Source: Margaritifera margaritifera
Taxonomy: Eukaryota > Mollusca > Bivalvia > Unionida > Margaritiferidae
Direction: 5' to 3'
Assembly (NCBI GenBank): GCA_029931535.1
Contig: JAQPZY010001164.1
Span: 1,160,501-1,224,500, forward strand
Length of the DNA: 64,000 bases
In this document: one piece after another, positions 1 to 11,279 of the stretch
Layout of the letters: each line of letters opens with the position of its first letter
Numbering within the stretch: position 1 is the stretch's first letter
The notes under the pieces: generated by a model
The model's input: only the letters and a program-made list of their open reading frames with translations
What the model was told of the DNA's origin: nothing
Database searches by the model: none
Position numbers and translations under genes: made by a program

Positions 1-34
1 CATTGTCCTGGTCTTCCTGGATTCAATACAAAAG
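1..34 (+). CDS. Class B GPCR exon (partial): hormone-binding domain, CP motif
   Basis: Reads ...HCPGLPGFNTK and stops at a GTGCAT donor. The left end is cut by the window. The final G is completed by AT of the next exon to give an aspartate codon. CP followed by F and then YA.K.C is the standard class B ectodomain pattern. Confidence 0.7.
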
Positions 35-290
35 GTGCATTGTTTATGTGTCCCTCTGTTTCTCATTTGGTTTTCGTTTTATTTTCAATACCATAAACTA
101 CGAGGGTTTTCTGCAGCAACTGAATTGTACAACTTAAGCAAATCACGTACACTACATTTACTTATTTAGCCAAATATCATTTGTGTTATTTCAACAAATG
201 TATTTTCAATCTATCGATTTATCTATCTATTTATCCTGAATTGAAACAAAATATTATTTTTGATCAAAGATATTCTTGTTCTATCCCTAG

Positions 291-391
291 ATTATGCTAA
301 CAAGGAATGCACCATTAACGGTACCTGGTTTGTTAATAGGACAACCGGAAAGGAGTGGGCGAATTATAGCGCATGTTTTGTCCATAATAAG
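291..391 (+). CDS. Class B GPCR exon: hormone-binding domain, NGTW motif
   Basis: 101 nt between a CCCTAG acceptor and a GTAGGT donor. It encodes DYANKECTINGTWF...GKEWANYSACFVHNK. The NGTW and NYSAC segments carry conserved cysteines, and NGTW, NRTT and NYS are N-glycosylation sequons. It ends in phase 0 just before TM1. Confidence 0.9.
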
Positions 392-1399
392 GTAGGTCGG
401 CCCACTAAACTTTTATGCTGTACAGGAGAAATTTCAAATAGTTTTTTGTTCTAAATTTACTAAATTGATGGATGAGCTCAAAACCTGTGGATGAAAATTC
501 ATTTTCTTTAAGTTTCCCCTCACGTTTAAAAAATAATTAAACTTATTCAAATATTTCTTTTTATACTGTGTGCTTTGCATCATACACGAAAATGCTATCA
601 CCATTAATTCCATAAATGCGAGCAGACAGCGGCTTAGCTAGAGATGTATCAGATAATATGATTATTACTCACACCTAGCAAAAGTTTCTAAGTTTGTGAT
701 CTAAGTTTCAAGAGCTCGATCACGTTAGGTTATTGATTTAGCTTCATTCCTTTGATACTGCTGCGGGCATGTTCATCACACATGATAAGTGTATTAAATT
801 CAAAAACTTATTTTCGCTCCCTTAAAATAACATGTCAGAGAGACCTTGTCTTTAGCCTAAATCTACATTTATATCTTAAGTCATACGACGGCGGTCGATG
901 CGAGAAAAAAATATGCAGAATTCTTTGTTTTATTGTTGATGTTGGTTTTATTATATAGAGCATTTACCATACAATTGCGAAAATATATGACAAAGATATA
1001 AATTTGATTTACTTCAACTATCTAGTACCCGTTTTATAAATCATCTGCTTTAAACTCTTTCTGTAGGGCATCATATTGTTTGTGTATTTACAAATCATGA
1101 CTTGTGAATTGGGAAGTAACGAAACGATTGAATACCTGCGACCACACTTCTTCTACTTCTTCTTGGAACCCCATTTCTCGATAGGGGTGAGAGACGAGAC
1201 ACATTGCAACCATATGGATTCGATCCCACAGCTTCATATTTCAGAGTTAAATCCTTAATAGCATTCGGGCAATGTGGCATTCCTAAATCCTACCAAAAGC
1301 TGTTACTTGAAACGAGGCCGTAGCTGCTGCACATATTGTGTATATATATTCGTTTTTTTTTTCCTATTAATCCACAAAATGGTAAATTTTCCTTGACAG
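392..1399. other. GPCR intron, no gene seen
   Basis: AT-rich intron. The only structure I noticed is at 1130-1262, where the complementary strand has a tRNA B-box-like GGGATCGAATCC followed by an AAGAAGAAG-like tail, perhaps a truncated SINE. Confidence 0.5.
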
Positions 1400-1497
1400 G
1401 ATGAAGATCACAAGAAGGTAATTTACATCTTTGTTGGTGGGTTCAGTCTGTCGCTGCTTATGCTGATTTTGTCCCTTCACATATTCTTCAGGTACAG
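1400..1497 (+). CDS. Class B GPCR exon: TM1
   Basis: 98 nt, TTGACAG acceptor and GTAAGT donor. It encodes DEDHKKVIYIFVGG, then a hydrophobic helix ending in HIFFRYR. Ends in phase 2 (AG), completed to arginine by the next exon. Confidence 0.9.
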
Positions 1498-1722
1498 GTA
1501 AGTAAAGTTAATATCATCAAAATATGACAGTAATAAACAGACAGACGGATAGCCACGAAAAACAATGTTCTCTTTAAAAGCGTCAAATTAGCTTCGACGT
1601 ATCTGTCGCACCACACATGCCTAATAATTTCTTCTTTTTACTCACCCTTCTGCCTTCCTACCCACTTCCCAAACTAGGCATGCATGTGTGAATTTACGTA
1701 AGCACATACATATGCATGCTTA

Positions 1723-1856
1723 AATGTATGTATGTATGTATGTATGTATGTATGTATGTATGTATGTATGTATGTATGTATGTATGTATGTATGTATGTA
1801 TGTATGTATGTAGGTAGGTAGGTAGGTAGGTAGGTAGGTAGTTAGGTAGGTAGGTT
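1723..1856. repeat. (ATGT)n / (AGGT)n microsatellite
   Basis: About 90 nt of ATGT units passing into AGGT units. It abuts the outer end of the left inverted-repeat block. A shorter (ATGT)n run at 10132-10152 abuts the outer end of the right block, so the element between may have inserted into this microsatellite. Confidence 0.95.
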
Positions 1857-1924
1857 GTACATTATGGACAGTTTTGTGCCCATGATAGATTAAATTTTGA
1901 AATTCGGATTTATACGAACATAAG

Positions 1925-2375
1925 TTATCATAGTGGCCCAAACAGTGGAGTCGGGAAGAGCAGGTGCTGATAGTGGTGCAACGTATGGAAAGGTTGGGGT
2001 AGTTTGGGAGCCCAATAATGGACCATAGTTGAGGGTCGGGGCTCCATGGTAGTCAAAAGGTAAGAGTCGGGGTCACCATTTAGGCCCAAAGGGGAGAGGA
2101 AGGAAACACATATGAACGTACAGACAAAACAATGGATAGACCGACAAAGACATCTAATTACGAAAAACATCTGTGTAGATGGACAAACATACACTCTTAC
2201 AGATCAACACTCACATCTACAGACCAACATATATCCTTAAAGACAAACACGCATTCTTATAGACCAACACCCACTATTACATACAAACTCGCATTCTTAC
2301 GGATAAACACACATTCTTAAGGACCAACACGCATCTTACCAACAAACACCTACCTTTGCAAACAAACAATAGCCT
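1925..2375. repeat. Left inverted-repeat block of the Polinton relic
   Basis: The outer part (1925-2110) has units around ATAGTGG..CAA..AGTGGAG, and the inner part (about 2180-2368) has a 20-bp repeat near AGACCAACACNCATTCTTAC. The block at 9530-10080 has both parts in reverse complement and mirrored order. Confidence 0.65.
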
Positions 2376-2911
2376 CAAGCAGGACGTTTCGACTATGGCC
2401 TCCCAATCATCTTGAACATCTTGATGGTGGTAGTGATTGTGGAGCTCCGCCTCCTCTCGTTATTGCCATTCCTGTTATTGTTATTCCTTCTGCTCTTAGT
2501 GTCCCCTCTCCATTTCTGCCTGTTGCGGTTTCAATTGTCGCCGGCACTCTTGGAAAGCTGCCTTGGTTTATTCTGTCTTCTGCCTCTCATCTTCTAGAAG
2601 TACAGAAAGGATTTCCTGTGCAAATTGAAAGTGGATTTGCCGGCTCTGGATCTAACTCTTCCTGTGTGGTAAGAAGTTCCCCAAAACCGACGCAGGCGGG
2701 TCGCTACTGAGTCCAGACGTGTGTCGATTAATCACCTAGTTTCATGTTGTCTCATTGACAGTGGATAGCAAGACTGGTGAAATAGCAGCCTTGTATGCTT
2801 AATGCGCAGCCGTGATGGAAAACGTCCTTGGCCTGGTGAGCGGACATGATACAAAACGTCCGTTTCAAGATAGATAGGTCGATAGATAGATGGATATTGC
2901 TTGCATAGTGT
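2376..2911. other. No identifiable gene; inside Polinton relic
   Basis: The - strand over about 2400-2600 reads as Arg/Asn-rich, like basic core proteins, but is broken by stops and not identifiable. 2870-2895 is a short (GATA)n tract. Confidence 0.3.
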
Positions 2912-3482
2912 TCAAAGAAGATAACAAGTCAGCACGAGACTATAAAAGATTAATGAGTAACGATCACGAAACCCGAACTCTACACTTTCATCGTTACTGG
3001 CGAAATTGTGTTCAAAACAAATAAATAAGTGTGCTATATTGAGTCCAATGCTTTGGAAATGAAGAAAATACACACACTATTCTCCAAAGACTGTCAAATC
3101 TGATTTTTGAGATTTCTTGTTATTGAAATGCTTCAAACATCGTTTGTTTTATAAAGTGTGCGATACTGTCTTTAATTGGAGACAACCCGGAAGAATCACA
3201 ATATTCCACAATATGGTCGTCGTCGTCTTTGGGAAATTATAGTGGTATCCAGTGTTTTCCCGGTCGATGTGTATTGTCCTTGTTGATCACGTAGGTTTTA
3301 GGTGAGGGAATTCGTCTTTGGCGCAGACATTTGGGTTCTACGGTGCCTTGTACGAACTGTGTGCGAGAAGGTAACGAAATTCCAATGTATTCACACAGAT
3401 AATGACGAAATATGCGCTCAGAATTGATTGTTTCTTTAAACTGGCCAGTAAGGTTGGAGGATAGGTTCTTGGCCTGATTCAA
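2912..3482 (-). pseudogene. Adenain-type cysteine protease (Polinton PRO), broken
   Basis: Polinton PRO, like the adenovirus maturation protease, is a Ulp1-fold cysteine protease that processes capsid proteins. From the ATG at 3480-3482 the frame reaches TYVINKDNTHRPGKHWIPL, then a stop at about 3240. The reading continues FPKDDDDHIVEYCDSSGLSP. N.D...PG.HW with the catalytic histidine, followed by a YCDS/FFDS-type aspartate strand, is the family signature. Further on a shifted frame gives ENSVCIFF, the likely catalytic-cysteine helix, and FASNDESVEFGFRDR, like the usual C-terminus. At least one stop and one or two frameshifts make it non-functional. It lies downstream of the capsid gene on the same strand. 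Confidence 0.75.
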
Positions 3483-3840
3483 TAGGTATTCGATAGTTTA
3501 TTCTCGATAAAGGTCGGTGTTGATTTTGAATTGTATGGAGCCTTTTTATACCACTCGTTCGCGATTTTTGTTTCTTGTATTGTGGAGTAAAAACTTCCTT
3601 CAGAAAAAAAACTCTAAAAATGTTCTCCTTGGCACATCATCAGACACATGCCGTGTTGTACTTAACTGGGATGATCGACGTGACATGTGTAACATTTTTG
3701 TATCGTTAATAGCGTGATTCTTTTAGGAGGATGTTTGATAGAATATTTCACTAAGTCCTTGTTTTGTTTCTATTATTGCGCCAATACTCTGCTGATGCTG
3801 CTGTTGCTGTCCTTGGTCACCTGTTTCCATGATGAGAATC
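3483..3840. other. Spacer between capsid and protease remnants
   Basis: No convincing reading frame on either strand; probably decayed intergenic sequence of the Polinton relic. Confidence 0.4.
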
Positions 3841-5109
3841 TTAGTAATCCAGGATCACTTCTCTTAGACTGTTAATTTCGATGGTGTTGTTGAATTCGGC
3901 AAACAAGATCACGTTCACAGTGTTATCGAGTGCCTGAGGAAAACAGAATATCCACAAGCAGTTATTTCGATTTTATAAGGTGGAAATGTACCTCTTTGCT
4001 ACCTTGGTCTGGTATGAAATCAAAAACCAAGAACCAGTAACCTCCCGCATTGTTGTCGTAGGAAGTGCCATGTATACTTATGGCACCCAATTGTCCCGTC
4101 ATTTCAAACAGAGACAGGTTGGATCTCAAGTGTTTCTTGTGGGTCAAGTTTGTTTGAAAGGGTCACGTACACAAAGTCTTCTGATTTGGAGAGTTGTCGT
4201 GTTGCAAATTGAAAAGGTTTCGATCAATAGCAACGCTGATGACTGCCTTGCTGATGACGCCAACGAAGAAGCATTTGGGTAATTGACCATGGAATGCATG
4301 ATCCGGCAGCAACGGTGAAGGCTTTAACTTCCACTCTTTGTATGGGATACTTAGGGGTGCTTCTGGTTAGGGTCCGATTGATCTAGTTTCCTACTCTGGG
4401 TAAGACTTCCACATGTAACAGACACAGTCTTGCTTCTTTGACTGCAGTTTTGAAATCGTTAGCGTTGCCCATCAGATGTAAGACTTTTCTACTCCCATTC
4501 AGTCTCAGAAGATCAACGACTTGATTCAACATGAACATGTCTTACAGCCACATGTAAACGTGCAAAAGGTCTATCATTTTGTGACCTTGCTTAACTTTCT
4601 GTTGTCATTCAGTAAATCCGTCATTCGTCCGAGGCATCAACAGCGATCAATTCCGTGTTTTTGAACTAGACGGGAGTGTTGGCTTTGCCGCCCACATAAC
4701 TATCTGCCTTTGTGTTTTTTGCTTCATGTCAGTAAGTCAGTAAATGCTTTAGGTAGGCCCGGTAAGAGTAAGTGTCCATTCTTATGCTCGCCAATTTGTT
4801 GTTCAGGTTCAAATCTACTTCACTGCTCACGGAATACATGATATTTGTTGACGAGATCCTCTCTGGAATCTTCGTTTGGATATAGATTTTCGGTTCTAAC
4901 CTTCATCACTTTGCGTTACAGATAACTGTTATTCAGATCGATGCAGTCTTTGGTTTACATCTTGAATTCGTACTCGATGAGAAGTGTTATGGTAATGGAC
5001 GATTGTGGATGGCATTCAATCCAATGGGAGTTTTCGTCATCGTATGTGGCATGGCAAACAGATCAACTTCCGTCTTGGAGCATATACAAGAATCTTGGTA
5101 ACTTATCAT
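3841..5109 (-). pseudogene. Polinton major capsid protein, broken
   Basis: The double jelly-roll major capsid protein forms the hexons of predicted Polinton/adintovirus particles. The start (ATG 5107-5109) reads ISYQDSCICSKTEVDLFAMP, matching the SC.C.K.E.DLF..P.TQ opening of this family. Further pieces in shifting frames are CIDLNNSYL (family EYIDL..TYL), FHGQLPKCFFVGV (LGQLPKR..VG) and PFQTNLTHKK (PLQPNF). Near the end are GGYWFLVFDFIPDQGSK and DNTVNVILFAEFNNTIEI, closing at TAA 3841-3843. The span of about 423 codons equals the normal length, so decay is by point changes and small indels rather than deletion. These proteins are often mis-annotated as F54H12.2-like host proteins. Confidence 0.78.
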
Positions 5110-5111
5110 GA

Positions 5112-5525
5112 TTAAATTATTAATCGAAAATGTCCAGGTTTATTAATGTTTTGCAGAGTTTCTTCTTGCCGTGTCGGCGTTGTCCTTGTTGTTCGTTCTA
5201 CGTCTCTTCTTACAGTCTCTTTGCTATTGCGTGGGTGTAGGATCAATTGCTTTGACGGGTGTGTGATCTGATTGTATGGGCTTTCCTCTGTGTTCAATGA
5301 GCCCTTGTGCCGCGTTCAGTAATATTTCTTTCTGATTTTGTCGGTTTAACATAGCGTTTTTGGATGACTTGATTTCCTTGCTACAGGGCATGCCGTTTCA
5401 AAGCGTTTAGTCTTTGGTAGACAAAAGGCTTCAAGATCCGCACGACAGAAGTGCCCATACCGCATCCCCGTTGTTGAGCTAGTCCTCGGTACAATGGATA
5501 CATGGGTTTCAAGTTACTAAAGAAC
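5112..5525 (-). pseudogene. pX/pVI-like basic capsid-associated protein, broken
   Basis: Begins near YPLYRGLAQQRGCGMG, the Y.G...Q.G.G.G opening of the small glycine- and lysine/arginine-rich proteins found next to Polinton capsid genes, followed by VVRILKPFV. After frameshifts it ends in an Arg/Thr/Lys-rich segment (TVRRDVERTTRTTPTRQEE). It sits directly upstream of the capsid gene. Assigned by composition and position. Confidence 0.5.
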
Positions 5526-6400
5526 CGTTTGCGAAAATGAAGTTTCATGAATGTTTCATTTGGAGAATGCAATATCGTGTCCCCCATCCACTTTTGTACC
5601 TATATTCACACTGACAAATTACATTTCGCTGACTGGAAGATAATGCAAATAACACAATTTCGCTGTACGTTATAGGTTTTTCTCTTCTTCATCAGCACCG
5701 TTCGAATTCCCGGAATCCACATTAAATTGAACTACACTCAGAAACGGAGCTGCTGTGTTTCTCACTACGTTGAAATTGACCATGTCTAAATACACAAGCA
5801 TAAAGTTGTGTCCTTCATGCAGTTTGATTGGCTATCGAAATTACTGGAAGAACGTGTTGTTGTAAATGTCTTTTTAATCGGGAGCTAGGCTCGTGTTTGC
5901 ATTTAGAATAGCAAACAAAATCGGAGAAAAAATTATGGACTGCGTCTTGCTTTAAAAAAACTACATTCATGAACGAAAAGATGTGCGTGAGAGTCGATAT
6001 TCACGCGTTTATTGGTGTTTGTTGAATAAATTACAAATGGTATCGAGAAGATGTCTAACACTAAAATAATACCGTCCCGGAATTCTCTCCTTGTATACAT
6101 CCAATTTGTAATTGGCTGTTGACTGCGGTTTTCTTTAATAAAAGCCATGCTCTTTTCTGAGCAAGTGTTCGTGTACTTGTTTGTCTAGTATTTCCACGGC
6201 GGAACGTGCTTGATTCCCTGTGATACTCAAGACTTGGGTCTGATGAATGATTTAAACCAAGGCCACTTTGGTAATGAGCTTTGTGGTCTAGCTTTTAGAT
6301 TTGGATGAATTTCACTGTGAAACAACAAAGTTGTTGGTGAAGACAAGTCTAGAGAAATGTCGCTGGATAAAGTCAAGTAAAATTGATTAGTCACATTTTT
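5526..6400 (-). pseudogene. Minor capsid (penton-like) protein, broken
   Basis: Three reading-frame pieces fit the minor capsid gene that commonly precedes pX in these elements: NQFYLTLSSDISLD near 6380 (family FYLTLPSN.S), GHNFMLVYLDMVNFNVV then APFLSVVQF at about 5840-5720 (family IYVYTDI...APLLR.V), and YLPVSEM then KLHFRKRF at about 5640-5530 (family Y.PV......TLHFR). The frame breaks repeatedly. The ends are estimates and the identity rests on remembered patterns. Confidence 0.45.
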
Positions 6401-6763
6401 ATTGGTGTCGTGTGCGAGTCCCCCGATTTTAAGGACTACTAATTTGTTGCTGTTATTGTTATTTTTTATGCTGCTATTACTGTTGCTATTGCTGTTGCCG
6501 TTGCTTCTGCTACTGATACCGTTGGTATATTTCAACGACGCTTTCTCCCCACCACTTTCATTGTTGTTGTTGCTGTTGTTGCTATGTTTTGTGGCTCCTA
6601 TAGTGATGATACTGCTCGTGACACAAGGTCTAACGATGTCTTCACGCTGTCTTTTGTCTATGATCGATGATTTGGGAGGTTGCAATCCAAGAACCAAAAC
6701 TCTGTGGATATCTTTTACAACGTACATTGAGTTATTTAATGTTCCTCTCGCTATCGTTGACAT
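6401..6763 (-). pseudogene. Asn/Ser-rich coding-like segment
   Basis: The - strand from ATG 6763 is open through a low-complexity stretch of Asn, Ser and Gly codons (about 6430-6600) that merges into the minor-capsid-like frame. The + strand over the same stretch is a Leu-rich frame, merely the antisense of AAC/AAT repeats. It may be an N-terminal extension of the minor capsid gene or a separate gene. Confidence 0.3.
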
Positions 6764-8870
6764 CGTCGTCTTTTGTACTCACTCGTTGTACTTCTGGCAA
6801 GTAAAACATTCCCTTTAAAGCCACCAATCTATACAATGAAAGATCCACCAAAGACTGCAGCTCTTATTGCAAGTTCTCGGTGACATTAAGATTCGGCCGG
6901 AAGTTCAGTGTCCGCTGCTCGAACCATCGGTGGAGGTCCATACAACACTTGTAAATGACCAATGTTAATTTTGTCCTTCCATGGGGTAATTTTTGTATCA
7001 ATGGCGTCATTCGAGAATGAACCTTGAGTTTAATTTAAAAACGGATTGGAAGACTTCTACTAAAATAGGACTGACTACCGTTTATAACATGGAAGCGGCT
7101 ACTCTTGCCAACACAGTTACCACCATCATCAGACAAAAACCCCCTTGCTGGACGAGCGCTTTTCATTTTGGGTCAATGGAATTTTCATTTATACCATTTT
7201 GCGAAGGATGTGACAATGTCGTCCTAATCGCTGTTTCTGTGCCTTTGTCAATGGATTAGTTCCTTTCAACACGTTCAAACAACATGTGAACAGAATGTCA
7301 ATGATCTCGTTGGGAGCATTTGTAATGTTCTGTTTTATCATAGGTGCTAAGCTTTGGATAAAACCGAAACACACTGGCTAAACGAGGTGGTATTAAATTA
7401 CTCCAGATTTCAGTTTGCCTACGATGACGCTCATTTGTGGTCTCTTTGAATGATATCTTGTTGGTGTTACTGATACGGAAATGTGAAAACATATACTATT
7501 ATAAAGATGTTTGTTTCCAAGTGCTGTCGTGATGTCGCAGGAGCTTTAAGCGGAACAGAGAACAAGAAAAAGATGAAATTTTCAGAGCGCTAAATCCAGT
7601 GGTTCTTGTACCAAGAAATCCGCTAAGGTTTGTAATATACATGTTCTGCCTTGCACTATTTTCTTTGACACAGCCTCATTTCTCACGGCAACATAAGCAG
7701 CTTCAGGGGAACAAGAAACACAAGAAGGATGAGGAGGAGGTGAATGTAGCTTATTGAAGTTTCAGTTGATATACGGGGATTCTGGCTGCACTGCCTCTCT
7801 TTCGGTGGTCGTCATCGTCTTCATTTGTCTTCTTCGGAGCTGTTCAGGCTTCTAACTTTTCATTGTTCTTTGTTTTCTGCTCTTCGTCTTTGTCTTTTTT
7901 TTTCATTTTTGTTTCCGTTTTCGCCGCATTAGGATCTCTTCGTAGAAGCGAACGAATAGTGACCCCTCCGTGAAATCTACCTCCAACCGATTGCAAGAAA
8001 TTTATTTTTCTTGGTCAAAGTATCGATTCTTGGATTCGCGAGCTTTGACAATTCCGCCTTGTGCTTTTCTAAAAAAACTTAACTGTAGTTTAGGAACGTG
8101 AATGACTCTTTGCAGCAATTAGCATGTCGTCAAATTAGACCAGCGTAACAATACTTTGAAACTAGCTTTTAACAAAAATGTGAACGCACTTGTGCATCTT
8201 TGTTTCGCTACAAATGGCACAAAGTGCCCGAATCAGTTTTGCTTGCTGGAATTGAGTAATGTTATGACGAATGACAAACGTAGCGATTAGAAGTGAGTAC
8301 GTGATTGAGTGAATGATGTTTTTATGCTTTGAGACAACGGAACAACGATATCGGCGTGTTAATCTCTGGCCCGCGATAGTGAGCCTAGATGTAAAACAAG
8401 TCGATACAAAATCTCACATAAGCAGATGTATTGGATTCTAAATCGATCAGTAGTACGAGTGGAAAACTTTTGGTATTGTTATAAGTATAATTTAGCCATA
8501 TCTATCCCAGTTGTTTGGCCAAAACGTGCACTTGAGATTTGCCTCTGAAACTTGGGAACAACATCAAGCAGTGTGCGCTGACGGTATGATGCGCTTTATT
8601 TTCTTATGATTAAGTTTGTGTGATTTAAATTACACTTGCGTTTAGATAATGCCCTGTTCGGGTAAACTAGAGTTAGATTCGCTCCCGTCGTTTTTTCGAC
8701 GAATATTCTCCAAAAACGTAATTTGTTCTCGTTAACTTAAGTAACAAGTAAGCATCTTGCCACGGCTTGTAACACCATATAATGCGATGTAAATGATGAT
8801 TAGGAAAGAGTATTCTTAAATCAAACATTGACGAATTCGATTTTACTTGAACCGCTCGGACCTGCAATGA
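6764..8870 (-). pseudogene. Unidentified decayed coding region of the Polinton relic
   Basis: The - strand gives protein-like runs with frame jumps: a run near 8390-8170 containing FVIRHNITQFQQAKLIRALC then SETKMHKCVHIFVK, and one near 8100-7900 containing HVPKLQLSFFRKAQGGIVKA, then DFTEGSLFVRFYEEILMRR. Continuity and residue mix point to one or two lost structural genes upstream of the minor capsid gene. I do not recognise the family. Confidence 0.35.
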
Positions 8871-9529
8871 GATTGTTAAAGGAATGGCGGAGATACAACG
8901 CCTCCTAACTTCGAAGATCTGACATTTCTTCGATCACTTTGTAGATGGACGAAGTGGCCATGGTTCTAGACTCTCCGAATTTTGAGAACGATTACACAAA
9001 GAAAAACATATTATGCACGACCTAACATAGTTTATTTTAGGCGTCTTCAGTGTAGAACAAATTGACACAATGTTAAAGTAGCAGTAGCAACAGTGGAAAA
9101 AAAAATTCTGGGTCACAGCACGATCCGTATAATATGTTGTTGTTGGTGGTGGTGATGGTATTGGCGTAGATATTCACAAGCGTTTCCACAGATGTTTCGA
9201 AAGCTCGCTACGTCTCGTGTTCAGGCATTCAATCCACGACTCCTCAAGTCAATCAGATCATCTCAGTATAGGGCATGCTGGTGCAGATCACTAGCTACCG
9301 ACAATTCCTGATTTGTCTGCTGTGTAGACAAGGTGCAGCAAATCTCTTCCTCACCCAGGGATAGATTCGAATTAATTACCAATCGTATGACCTCGAGCAG
9401 TGCGATTTTCATTTGGAGCAAGAACAAGATTTCTCGACACACGCCGCAAACCCAACTGCTCTTTTCAGGGTCATTTCAATTTGATGACATAAGAAGAAAA
9501 TCATGATGATTCACACGTGTTTGTCCTCC
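8871..9529. other. No identifiable gene; inside Polinton relic
   Basis: No coding run or RNA gene recognised between the last coding-like segment and the right inverted-repeat block. Confidence 0.4.
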
Positions 9530-10080
9530 TATATGGGTGTTTGTTTTCAAGTGTGGGTGTTTGTAAGTACGACTGTTGGTCAGCATACCATACCATGCAC
9601 CACGCCCCATACATTTGTTTTGTAAGGATGGGTGTTTCTTTGTAAAGTTGTATGCCGGTCTTTAAGAACGTTTGTTTGTCTGTATTGGTGGGTGTTTGTC
9701 TTCAAAGATATATGTTGGCCTGTTAAAGTGTATGTCTTGTTCAGCATGAGAGTGTCCGTCTATACAAGTATTTGTAACTATCTCTTCCCCTGTGTTTGTC
9801 CATAAATCAGTGTGTTTTTCTATCTCCGCCACTCCCACCCCCAATATTCGGCCACTAGACACTCAAAGCCCTCAACTTTGGACCACTGATATGCCCCGGA
9901 ACCTCAACTTTGGCTACCATGGGTCCCTCCGCCAACTCCACTTTACGCAAAGTTCGGCCACTATGGGGCCCCAATCAACCCCACTCTTCCCACAATTTAG
10001 GCCATTATAGATACCCTCTTCTCTATTCCACTGTTGGGGCCACTATGGGCACCTGGTGCCAAAATTATCAGAATGTATAC
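9530..10080. repeat. Right inverted-repeat block of the Polinton relic
   Basis: The inner part (9530-9800) carries the TGTTGGTC...GTGTTTGT repeat, the reverse complement of the 20-bp unit at 2180-2368. The outer part (9840-10060) carries GGCCACTATGG...CCCAA units of about 40 bp, the reverse complement of the outer part of the left block. Confidence 0.65.
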
Positions 10081-10110
10081 AATTTGGGCGATAATTGGCA
10101 AAGAAAAAAT

Positions 10111-10990
10111 GTTCAGAGTGCAAGCATAAATGTATGTATGTATGTATGTATGTTATAAATTGATCGACCAACATATCCACTAACCTACTAACCATCTATC
10201 TATCGATTTATCTATTTGACTGTGTGTCTGTCTATCTTTCAATTTATGAGCCTGTACATATTTACACAGATTAAAAAAAAAAAAGTAATAATAAAAAAAA
10301 CAGAAAAACAAAAAAAACGGATCCACACACAAAAAGAGAGATTCATGGTTTGCCATGGTTGTAGCGCCCTTCGTGCTGATCAATATCAAGTTAAACTTTC
10401 ACCATCTCCTGTTTCATCATGTGGTTGACATGAAACCCAGCAGCATTTCCTCTTTCATTGTCCAAACTATTCAGCTTATAGGCAAGACGTTAAAAATCAC
10501 ACACATCTTCTTCCAATTTCTACTCCTAAGCAGCCTTTGAAGTAAAGATAACCGCACCGAGATTATTTTCTTTATATTCATATTTATTTTAAAGATACCG
10601 AAATAGTTTAACTATGAAATACACAGATTAACTCCACCTATATCTCTATCAATCCATATATCTATTGATCTATCTATCTATATATCTATCATATATTTTC
10701 TTTATTATTTATTTCAGGTTAACTATGTGCCGTCATATTTTTCATTTTTTTATTTGTATGATATGTAGGGAGAGGACGATATAATTTGAGGTAACTTATG
10801 TCCAATCTCACTGCATATTATTTGGCAATAAACTTTGTTTGAAGAAATGACGAATTAAAAAAAGAACATTGTGGTGGGATAGAGAGACAGAAAGACAAAT
10901 AAAGCAGAAGCTTTAATATCATAAGGGGACAAAAGAAGAAAATGACAGAACAAAAATCAATTCAATTCACTTCCTTCATTCCTTTTTCAG
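10111..10990. other. GPCR intron, no gene seen
   Basis: Holds a short (ATGT)n run (10132-10152), A-rich and TATC-rich patches, and the acceptor of the TM2 exon at its end. No gene recognised. Confidence 0.5.
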
Positions 10991-11117
10991 GCAGTTGCGA
11001 TGTGATAGAATAACTATCCATAAAAACCTATTCATTTCCTACGTATTCACCGGATTGTCATGGTTGCTGTATTATCTACTTGTGGCACTGGATGGAAATA
11101 TACAGTTAGAAAATCCG
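10991..11117 (+). CDS. Class B GPCR exon: TM2
   Basis: 127 nt, TTTTCAG acceptor and GTAAGA donor. It encodes QLRCDRITIHKNLFISYVF and continues through the second helix to LENP. The R..IH.NLF.S pattern is typical of the start of class B TM2. It is separated from TM1 by a 9.5-kb intron carrying a Polinton relic. Confidence 0.9.
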
Positions 11118-11279
11118 GTAAGATATTCCCTGACCATGCAGGCCAAAACATTTAAAGTTCGTCTAGAATTATTTACTAAATAAAAATTATGGAAAGCCTT
11201 GCTCAGCAAATATTACTTTCTTAGAAAGACTTTTTGAATGGCCTTTATCGCTTATATGTTGTAAAATGTGCTGCATTCA

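Larger units (their letters stand above)
1857..10110 (-). mobile_element. Polinton/Maverick (adintovirus-like) relic inside a GPCR intron
   Basis: About 8.2 kb. Inverted minisatellite-rich blocks (about 1925-2375 and 9530-10080) flank a - strand series of decayed genes ordered minor capsid-like, pX-like, major capsid and adenain-type protease. Capsid plus protease genes are the morphogenesis module of Polintons. I see no polymerase B, integrase or packaging ATPase between the repeats, so this copy is internally deleted or non-autonomous. The outer ends are approximate. Confidence 0.65.

Noticed and set aside
6402..6818. 138-codon Leu-rich + strand frame resembling a membrane protein
   Set aside because: It is the antisense of an Asn/Ser-codon repeat in the - strand Polinton remnant.
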